A stretch of DNA of 49,029 nucleotides, taken from NCBI GenBank assembly GCA_934654475.1, contig CAKUFZ010000012.1, positions 1 to 49,029 of the forward strand, in the 5' to 3' direction. Below are positions 43,169 to 49,029 of this stretch, piece by piece. The notes beneath the pieces are model-generated. The model saw only the letters and a list, made by a program, of their open reading frames with translations, did no database searches and was not told the DNA's origin. Source of the DNA: an uncultured Coriobacteriales bacterium (GTDB taxonomy: Bacteria; Actinomycetota; Coriobacteriia; Coriobacteriales; UMGS124). The first letter of the stretch is position 1, and each line of letters begins with the position of its first letter. A program made the position numbers and the translations under genes.

Positions 43169-44212
43169 CTACACCACCACGCTGGGGAAGGTGAAGTCGA
43201 AGCGCGCCCCACCCTCGGGCACATTCGAGGCACGCAAGGTGCCCCCTTGCGCCGCCATGAGCGACTGCGCAAGCGCAAGGCCTATGCCAAAGCCCTGCGC
43301 ACGGGGACCGTCCGCCCGCTCCCCTTCCGGGGCCGTAGCTGCGCCCTTGCCGCGATAGAAGCGCTCGAATATATGAGGCAGGTCCTCAGGGGCAATGCCA
43401 GGACCCGTGTCGGTCACGCGGATGCGGCAGGCAAGGGCGTCTTGGCGCACGCTCACACGGATGGCGCCACCGGCGGGCGTGTGCTCCATGCAATTCTTGA
43501 GCACGTTCTCCAAGGCCTCGGCCGACCAGGCCATGTCGCCCGTGAAACGCGGGTCGCCCTCGTAATTGACCTCGCAGGTCACACCGCGCAGGTCGAGCGA
43601 GGCGGCGAGCGGCTCCATGGCCCGGGCCACCACCTGGCGCGCCTCGACACAGGTCGCCTGTACCGTGATGGCCCCGGCGTCTGCCTTTGCAAGCTTGAGC
43701 AGGGCGCTTACCAGCCAGCCCACGCGCTCGATCATCCCCTCGAGCTCGCGCAGGGCACGCGCACGGGTGCGCTCGTCATCAGTCTCCTGCGCCACAGCCA
43801 GGGTGAGCCCCATGGCGGTGAGCGGGGTGCGTATCTGGTGCGAAACGTCGGCCAGGGCATGCGCCAGGTCGGACTTCTCCTGACCCAGGCGTGCCGTCTT
43901 CTCGCGCAGGGCGTTTGTCATCTTTGCCAGCTGGTTCTTGAGGATGGCCAGGTCGCCTTCGCGATAATCGGCCAAGTCGATGGTGCGGCCCGACCGCAGC
44001 ACTTCGTCCACCTCGCAAGACAGGTGCGCCATCTCGCGATAGCGCTTCTCGGAGACGACCGCAAAGAAGACAATGCCTGCCGCTCCCGCAATCCCCGCCC
44101 ATGTGGCGGCGGCATAGCCAGAGGTCGCCCAGGCGACCATAGCAATGACGGCCATGCAGGCGCACTCGAACAGGAGGCGCTTCACAAAAGAGGGGTTGTG
44201 CAGGGACTGCAT
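43169..44212 (-). CDS. sensor histidine kinase of the exporter-linked two-component system
   Basis: The 347-residue kinase has two membrane spans (about 15-31 and 33-53) with hardly any loop, a HAMP-like region, and His125 in DVSHQIRTPLTAMGLTL. N, G1 and G2 boxes are visible (LKNCMEHT, DTGPGIAPEDL, GFGIGLALAQSL). The short sensor part suggests it hears its signal from a membrane partner, possibly the adjacent FtsX-type permease. The ATG at 44212 follows GAAAGG by seven bases. An open stretch further upstream only reads a GC-rich tandem repeat. The kinase lies 139 bases after its response regulator. Confidence 0.88.
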   Translation of the reverse strand: MQSLHNPSFVKRLLFECACMAVIAMVAWATSGYAAATWAGIAGAAGIVFFAVVSEKRYREMAHLSCEVDEVLRSGRTIDLADYREGDLAILKNQLAKMTNALREKTARLGQEKSDLAHALADVSHQIRTPLTAMGLTLAVAQETDDERTRARALRELEGMIERVGWLVSALLKLAKADAGAITVQATCVEARQVVARAMEPLAASLDLRGVTCEVNYEGDPRFTGDMAWSAEALENVLKNCMEHTPAGGAIRVSVRQDALACRIRVTDTGPGIAPEDLPHIFERFYRGKGAATAPEGERADGPRAQGFGIGLALAQSLMAAQGGTLRASNVPEGGARFDFTFPSVVV

Positions 44213-44276
44213 GGGCGGGCCTTTCATCTGCAGGTGTACAAAAGCCGCGGCAGGGCGGGACTGAACGAGAACCATT

Positions 44277-44334
44277 GGGCAGCCGGGCTGCCGGGCCATC
44301 GGGCTGTCGGGCTGTCGGGCCGTCTGGCCGTCGG
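44277..44334. repeat. short GC-rich tandem repeat
   Basis: About six imperfect copies of a nine-base unit close to GGGCTGTCG fill the space between the response-regulator stop and the kinase start. Copy number may vary among strains and alter spacing between the two genes. Confidence 0.65.
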
Positions 44335-44351
44335 AGCAAGCAAGCCCGCGC

Positions 44352-45032
44352 TTATCCCTGTGCGCGATATCCCAAGCCGCGCACCGTCTGGATGAGCACG
44401 GGCTTGGCGGGGTCGTCCTCGACCTTGTCACGCAGGCGCTTGATATAGACGTTGAGCGTGTTGTCGCTCACATACTCGCCCGCGTCGTCCCAAATGGCCT
44501 CGCGCAAGCGTTCGCGCGTGACGAGCTTGCCGGGGTTTTGGGCAAAGAGCAGCAAGAGCCGGTACTCAAGCGCCGAGAGAGCCAGGTCGCGTCCAGCTTT
44601 GCGCACCGTGGCGCAGGAGGCGTCGATCTCGACGTCGCCCAGAGCGAGAGTTTGACTCGAGCCCGAGGAGCGACGCAGCACGCTGCGGATGCGGCTCAGC
44701 AGCTCACGGGGACGGAAGGGCTTGGACACATAGTCGTCGGCGCCCATGTCGAGCCCGGCGACGCAGCTGTACTCGTCGTCAGATGCCGTGAGGAAGATGA
44801 CGGCAGGCTTGTTTGGGCAGCTAGGAGCCTTGGCGGCGGCACATACCGCAAAGCCGTTTCCCTGCTCGAGAGAGATGTCAACAAGAGCAAGGTCAATTGC
44901 GCCGCCGGCTAGCTCACTCAGGGCATCATCTTGCCGGGCGCACGTATGCACCTCATGGCCGTCGGCCCGCAGAAGGGCAGCGAGGCCATCGCTAATCGCC
45001 CTGTCGTCCTCCACCACCAGGATGTTTGCCAT
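44352..45032 (-). CDS. OmpR-family response regulator of the exporter-linked system
   Basis: The 226-residue protein has a receiver domain (Glu8, Asp9 and Asp10 pocket, phospho-acceptor Asp52 in LVDISL) and a winged helix ending VRGLGYRAQG. The ATG at 45032 gives the typical start MANILVVEDD, behind a G-rich stretch (GGGGGCGG). A palindrome GTGAC-N6-GTCAC lies about 117-132 bases upstream, and a matching one precedes the exporter ATPase gene. This fits a regulator that controls both its own operon and the exporter. Confidence 0.9.
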   Translation of the reverse strand: MANILVVEDDRAISDGLAALLRADGHEVHTCARQDDALSELAGGAIDLALVDISLEQGNGFAVCAAAKAPSCPNKPAVIFLTASDDEYSCVAGLDMGADDYVSKPFRPRELLSRIRSVLRRSSGSSQTLALGDVEIDASCATVRKAGRDLALSALEYRLLLLFAQNPGKLVTRERLREAIWDDAGEYVSDNTLNVYIKRLRDKVEDDPAKPVLIQTVRGLGYRAQG

Positions 45033-45148
45033 CCGCACCGCCCCCAAAGCCAAGCATATGCGCCGCATGACCCAGCGAAGCCACGCAGCGCCTTCTCATC
45101 TGGCATTTTAAACGATGGCGCACAGCCTACCCGGCGGGCATGCTCGGA

Positions 45149-45164
45149 GTGACGCTTTTGTCAC
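45149..45164. promoter_or_regulatory. GTGAC-N6-GTCAC palindrome upstream of the response regulator
   Basis: GTGAC-GCTTTT-GTCAC has the same arms and spacing as the site at 43129. It lies in the gap between the TetR-type gene and the response-regulator gene (45033-45257). Confidence 0.5.
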
Positions 45165-45257
45165 GCATGGAGGCGGGAGAAATCGATAGGGAGACGCGAG
45201 CTTCGTGGAACAGCACGGCGCACCCGCCCTGCTGCGTCACCGGGCGCAGCCGGCCCC

Positions 45258-45821
45258 CTATGACAGCTTCGGACGCGCCGGGAGCTGGTCGCGGTCGGGC
45301 TTGGCGAAGGCCGGCGTCATGTCGTACACGGAGCGCACAAGGGCTTCTACCGGGGCTTTCATGCCCGAGGCGCACCAGGCGAGGAACGCCTCGGTGCTGC
45401 CGAAGCAATACATGTCGATGCACATCTCGCGATAGGCGCGCTCAGTGGCCGGAAGGGTGGGTCGCACATACCGTTCCCGATAGGTGCGGCGCAGCCACGC
45501 GTTACACAGCACCCGGAAGCTGTTCTCCCCCGTTTGGTTGGGCAGCTGAACGAAGAAGCTCTTGTGCCGCGCCACACGCTCGTAGACCCTGCGCGTGGCC
45601 TCGATGTCGGTAAAGGGGTTGCTCTCGAGGGCCATAGGAAGCGAACCGGTAAAAAATACCAGCTCATCAAGGTCGGCGAAATAGTTGTAGAACGTCTGGC
45701 GCGCAATGTCGGCCCGTGCCACGATGTCGCTCACGGTGATCGTGGAGAGCAAGGCGCCCTCGTCGCACATGTCCATGAGCGTCTCAGCCAGGTGCCGACG
45801 CACAAGGTCCTTCCTATTCAC
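45258..45821 (-). CDS. TetR/AcrR-family transcription regulator
   Basis: The 187-residue protein has an N-terminal TetR HTH (about 5-50: LAETLMDMCDEG, ITVSDIVARADIARQTFYNY), with the family's TFYNYF recognition-helix end, and a C-terminal all-helical ligand or dimer domain. The preferred start is a GTG at 45821 reading VNRKDLVRRHLAE, with GGGGGAG just upstream. Longer in-frame starts would add a basic stretch not typical of TetR proteins. It is divergent from the exported 4Fe-4S protein gene and so is a good candidate for its repressor. The ligand is unknown. Confidence 0.85.
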   Translation of the reverse strand: MNRKDLVRRHLAETLMDMCDEGALLSTITVSDIVARADIARQTFYNYFADLDELVFFTGSLPMALESNPFTDIEATRRVYERVARHKSFFVQLPNQTGENSFRVLCNAWLRRTYRERYVRPTLPATERAYREMCIDMYCFGSTEAFLAWCASGMKAPVEALVRSVYDMTPAFAKPDRDQLPARPKLS

Positions 45822-46021
45822 GTTGCTCCCCCGTCCCCGTTCTCTCTCCCATGTCCGGCGCAAAAATATCTCAAACACGCAAGATACGCACGGCCCAAAC
45901 CGTAACAATTTTAGCCACCGAGGTGCCTTTCGTCCAACTTTTGTCGCAGCGCGCCCCGTGTGTCCAAACGATTTGACCACAGGTTATAGGCACCTTCGAA
46001 CACGCCGCATAGTATGCAAAT

Positions 46022-46033
46022 CAAGATGTCTTG
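46022..46033. promoter_or_regulatory. small palindrome in the TetR/Fe-S divergent gap
   Basis: CAAGA-TG-TCTTG lies 63-74 bases before the 4Fe-4S protein start. TetR proteins bind palindromes, but arms this short could occur by chance. The remaining divergent gap (45822-46095) shows nothing else clear. Confidence 0.25.
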
Positions 46034-46095
46034 CTAAGAGCGCTTTGGGAGAGGCGCGGCAAGGCAACGTAATTTAAAAGGAGAGGACACATACT

Positions 46096-47601
46096 ATGAG
46101 CACTTCCGACGTGACCCGCAGGACCTTTGTGGGCGGCATGGCCGCCATGGGCGCCATGGCTGCCGCCGGCATCAACATGGGCACCCCCGTGGTTGCCAGG
46201 GCCGACGAGGCCGCAGCCGACCCCGCATTCCAGTTCGAGCTCGAGGACCCGAGCACTTACTGGGGCGAGAACGTCGTCGCACCCCACACCACCCGCGAGT
46301 CCGCTTATGCAAACGTCCTTCCTGAGCTCGCCGACGAGCCCATGAGCAACCTCAACGACATGGTTCAGGACGTCCTTCCCCTCGACGAGATCGAGGACGC
46401 CGTGCTTCCCGACGGCACCGTTGTGCCCGCTGTGTACGTCAAGCTGCGCAACCACCTCAACCGCATCGGCCAGGGCATCGGCTCCACGCCCGTTGAGACC
46501 TCCTACCAGATGATCCAGTACCTGTGGAGCGAGGAGGACGCCCAGCACGAGATCGAGATGCCGATCAACGTGCAGTTCGACGCCCTCGAGTACCACTACC
46601 TCTCCGGCCGTCCTGTTGAGGAGTGCAAGGAGATCCTCGATGACCTGGCCATGCGCGGCATGATCATGCGCGCCCACCGCTCCGGCCACGACGTGTACCA
46701 CCTGCTCCCCTACATCAACGGCTTCTGGGAGTTCAACGAACTGCGCGCCTACTTCGAGAACGGCGGCGACCCCGACGGTGTGGCCGACGCCCCCGAGGCC
46801 TACGCTGCCGCGGCCGAGTTCGACGCCCAGGGTATCGGCGGTGCCGAGGCCGGCGAGTCCTTCGAGGCCCTCGTGCCGCTCTTCCACACCTACCCCGTGA
46901 GCGTCGACGTCGTGGAGGAGGACGAGCTCGCCCAGAACATGGACTGGAAGGCCATCATCCAGTCCAACGAGCAGATCACCGTCTCCCCCTGCCAGTGCCG
47001 CCTGATGTGGAAGTCCCTCGGCGTGCCCATGTGCCACGGCGACGGCGACCACCCCTTCGAGACCTGCCTGTCCTTCGGCGAGCTGGCCACCTACTTCGAC
47101 GAGGTCGGCATCGGCCGTCTCATCAGCCAGGACGAGGCCATCGCCATGGTTGAGAAGTGCATGGACGCCGGCATGGTGCCCGAGTCCCTCTCGATGAAGG
47201 ACGTCGACATCATGTGCATGTGCCACGGCGACTGCTGCGGCAACCTCTCCGGCTTCAAGGCCATGGGCGGCCAGGCCCACGCCAACGTCAACGTGAGCGC
47301 CTACCTGCTCAAGTACGACCCCGAGAAGTGCATCTCCTGCGGCGCTTGCATCGCCCGCTGCCCCATGGAGGCCATCTCCTTCGACGACAACAACCTCTGC
47401 CTGCACAACAACGCCTGCGTGCGTTGCGGCCAGTGCGTCACCGTCTGCCCCGCCGACGCCCGTATTCTCGCCTACCGCGGCGACTACCCCGAGCTCGGTC
47501 GCGAGTACGTCGACGCCGTTGAGATGATGGCCGCCGAGCGTATGCGCCGCGGCATGATCTCCGACTTCGCCGGTGGCGAGGTCCAGGCCGTGGAGAAGTA
47601 A
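46096..47601 (+). CDS. Tat-exported 4Fe-4S ferredoxin-like protein
   Basis: The 501-residue protein has a Tat signal (TRRTFVGG, cleavage near VARA-DE). Two classic 4Fe-4S motifs lie at Cys412/415/418/422 (CISCGACIARCP) and Cys441/444/447/451 (CVRCGQCVTVCP). Before them is a further Cys-rich module with PCQCRLMW, ETCLSFG and MCMCHGDCCG, a pattern often found ahead of ferredoxin domains in anaerobe electron-transfer proteins and likely to hold an extra cluster. It should carry electrons outside the membrane, perhaps to an exported reductase, but no partner gene is adjacent. An AGGAGAGG site and highly biased codon use suggest strong expression. A near-perfect terminator follows. Confidence 0.87.
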   Translation: MSTSDVTRRTFVGGMAAMGAMAAAGINMGTPVVARADEAAADPAFQFELEDPSTYWGENVVAPHTTRESAYANVLPELADEPMSNLNDMVQDVLPLDEIEDAVLPDGTVVPAVYVKLRNHLNRIGQGIGSTPVETSYQMIQYLWSEEDAQHEIEMPINVQFDALEYHYLSGRPVEECKEILDDLAMRGMIMRAHRSGHDVYHLLPYINGFWEFNELRAYFENGGDPDGVADAPEAYAAAAEFDAQGIGGAEAGESFEALVPLFHTYPVSVDVVEEDELAQNMDWKAIIQSNEQITVSPCQCRLMWKSLGVPMCHGDGDHPFETCLSFGELATYFDEVGIGRLISQDEAIAMVEKCMDAGMVPESLSMKDVDIMCMCHGDCCGNLSGFKAMGGQAHANVNVSAYLLKYDPEKCISCGACIARCPMEAISFDDNNLCLHNNACVRCGQCVTVCPADARILAYRGDYPELGREYVDAVEMMAAERMRRGMISDFAGGEVQAVEK

Positions 47602-47632
47602 GCAAGGTCTTCTCTTTCAACGAGCCACCCAG

Positions 47633-47662
47633 GGCCGCGGGATAATCCCGCGGCCTTTTTTT
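47633..47662 (+). terminator. rho-independent terminator after the 4Fe-4S protein gene
   Basis: GGCCGCGG-GATAATC-CCGCGGCC followed by seven T, about 30 bases after the stop. Confidence 0.95.
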
Positions 47663-47746
47663 ATTGCCTGTGTCCGCTCTTGAAACCTCGCAATGCGTAT
47701 AATCAGCGAAGTGCATCATCATCTTCCAGGTGAGACGGAGCAAGCC

Positions 47747-48340
47747 ATGAAGATCATTACCATCGACCGCGAGTACGCGGCAGGCGGCCACACGGTAGGA
47801 CGCGCGCTGGCCAAGAAGCTCGGCGTCGAGATTTACGACAAGGACATCATCAAGCACGCTGCCAAGAAGAGCGGCATCGAGCAGGGGCTCGTGGAGGACG
47901 ACGAGGAGCGCATCTCCAAGGTCGGCGCCTTCCTCAAGGCCATCAGCCCCATCGCCTACGACGACAAGGACACCATCTTCACCTACGAGAGCCAGGCCAT
48001 CATCGAGCTGGCCAAGAAGGGCCCCTGCGTCATGCTCGGCCGCTGCGCCAAGGAGATTCTCGAAGACGCGGGCTTCGAGGTGCTGAGCGTGTTCCTCCAC
48101 GCCGATGAGGAGACGCGCGTCGAGCGTGCCTGCACGGTGCTCGGCACCGACGACAGGGCCGCCGCGCGCCACGAGCTGCGCCGCATCGACGTCATGCGCC
48201 AGTCCTACCTTTCCTACTACGTGGAACGCAAGCAGTGGCACGACGTGCGCGAGTACACGCTCTCGCTCGACACGCACAAGCTCTCGAACGAGGCCTGCGT
48301 CGACATCATCTGCGCCGCCTACAACGACCACAAAGAGTAG
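47747..48340 (+). CDS. cytidylate kinase-like family protein
   Basis: The 197-residue protein begins MKIITIDREYAAGGHTVGRA, the start typical of the cytidylate-kinase-like family (Cytidylate_kin2), with a modified P-loop (REYAAGGHTVGR) and GRCAKEIL further on. Family members are predicted nucleotide kinases, though real substrates are seldom known. The ATG at 47747 follows GACGGAG by six bases. The DegV gene starts 30 bases after its stop on the same strand, so the two may be co-transcribed. Confidence 0.85.
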   Translation: MKIITIDREYAAGGHTVGRALAKKLGVEIYDKDIIKHAAKKSGIEQGLVEDDEERISKVGAFLKAISPIAYDDKDTIFTYESQAIIELAKKGPCVMLGRCAKEILEDAGFEVLSVFLHADEETRVERACTVLGTDDRAAARHELRRIDVMRQSYLSYYVERKQWHDVREYTLSLDTHKLSNEACVDIICAAYNDHKE

Positions 48341-48370
48341 AGCGCGCCGCTGCGCCCACAAGGAGACCCC

Positions 48371-49029
48371 ATGTCCGATTTCATTCTGAGCTGCGAGTCA
48401 ACGGCCGACCTTTCCGCCGAGAAGCTCGCAGCCATCGACGTGAAGCACATCTGCTTCCACTTCATGCTCGACGGCTGCGACTACCGCGACGACCTGGGCC
48501 AATCCATCCCCTTCGAGGACTTCTACCGCGCCATGGCAAACGGTGCCGACACCAAGACGGCCGCCGTGGGCACAGGCGACTACCTCGAGTATTTCGGCAG
48601 CTTCCTGGAGCAGGGCAAGGACGTGCTGCACGCCTCGCTGTCCTCGGGCATCTCGTCTTCCTATGAGGCGGCATGCGAGGCAGCCGCCGAGCTGGCACCC
48701 AAGTACCCCGACCGCAAGCTCTACATCGTCGACTCGCTGGCGGCCTCGAGCGGCTACGGCCTGCTCATGCAGACGCTCTCCGACATGCGGGCCCAAGGCA
48801 AGACCATCGACGAGGTGCGCGACTGGGCAGAGGCCAACAAGCGCCGCCTGCGCCACTGGTTCTTCTCCACCGACCTCACCTTCTACATCAAGGGTGGCCG
48901 CGTGAAGCCCCTGACCGGCCATATCGGCAACCTGCTCAACATCTGCCCCCTGCTCGACGTGAACAAGGACGGCAAGCTCATCCAGCGCGAGAACCTGCGC
49001 GGCAAGAAGAAGGTCGTCAAGCGCATCGT
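48371..49029 (+). CDS. DegV-family fatty-acid-binding protein, C-terminus beyond the window
   Basis: At least 219 residues are present and the frame is open at the right edge. The start MSDFILSCESTADL matches the DegV family (short strand, then S-(C/S)-DL-type motif). The pattern continues with LSSGISSSYEAA and YIVDSLAASSGYGLL, the region that binds the fatty-acid head group, and then FFSTDLTFYIKGGRV. DegV/FakB proteins hold a fatty acid for phosphorylation by FakA, feeding exogenous fatty acids into phospholipids. AAGGAG lies six bases before the ATG. Roughly the last 60-70 residues are missing from the window. Confidence 0.88.
   Translation, partial: MSDFILSCESTADLSAEKLAAIDVKHICFHFMLDGCDYRDDLGQSIPFEDFYRAMANGADTKTAAVGTGDYLEYFGSFLEQGKDVLHASLSSGISSSYEAACEAAAELAPKYPDRKLYIVDSLAASSGYGLLMQTLSDMRAQGKTIDEVRDWAEANKRRLRHWFFSTDLTFYIKGGRVKPLTGHIGNLLNICPLLDVNKDGKLIQRENLRGKKKVVKRI

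Noticed and set aside
44277..44334. A CRISPR-like repeat
   Set aside because: The nine-base units are contiguous, without spacers, and no cas genes are near.
46021..47406. A 461-codon frame antisense to the 4Fe-4S protein gene
   Set aside because: It shows repetitive Val/Leu/Gly/Asp/His composition produced by reverse reading of biased codons.

Overview
The window is high-GC DNA with dense, short-spaced operons, strong GGAGG-type ribosome binding sites and few rare codons. Several features point to an anaerobic member of the Coriobacteriia (Actinomycetota). These are a Tat-exported FAD/FMN reductase paired with a membrane-embedded LuxR regulator, VaFE/thioester surface proteins with a class B sortase, repeated AAA-ATPase/PD-(D/E)XK genes, and an exported ferredoxin-like protein. 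Genus is not resolved by what I can see. All gene names rest on motif recognition, not on database searches.

Left part (1-7600) looks like an accessory or defence region. A minus-strand operon begins with a 341-residue BrxL-like protein that keeps the BrxL N-terminal segment and the Lon-like Ser/Lys protease domain but lacks the whole AAA+ ATPase core. It is followed by a coiled-coil-rich protein and a protein of unknown family cut by the window edge. Divergent from it is a Phd/YefM-RelE/ParE toxin-antitoxin pair, then an IS30-type transposase remnant, then an AAA-ATPase/nuclease gene bracketed by direct repeats. A pyridoxal kinase fused to a TIGR04076 domain closes the region. The ATPase-less BrxL operon is the best candidate here for an undescribed system.

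Middle part (7700-21000) holds a surface locus: a repeat-rich lipoprotein, a structured leader, a 1776-residue LPXTG adhesin with thioester, SpaA-like and VaFE domains, and an overlapping class B sortase. Next is a complete Bce-type peptide-antibiotic sensing and detoxification module (bceRS-bceAB-like) with a recognisable BceR box. From 21000 to 25400 a membrane LuxR regulator faces a Tat-secreted FAD/FMN reductase across a 496-bp intergenic region rich in CACCC/GGGTG dyads.

Right part (25500-49029) carries a GNAT acetyltransferase and a second AAA-ATPase/nuclease protein, adenine deaminase, an ECF-like sigma factor with a membrane partner, a universal stress protein, and a Mop-type TOBE protein overlapping a MurE-type ligase. 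After these come an RGG-rich protein, an OatA-type O-acetyltransferase, an XRE/DUF3990 toxin-antitoxin-like pair, and a MacB-like ABC exporter with its own two-component system sharing a GTGAC-N6-GTCAC palindrome. Last are a TetR regulator divergent from an exported 4Fe-4S protein, a cytidylate-kinase-like protein and the start of a DegV protein. No tRNA, rRNA or CRISPR array was recognised.
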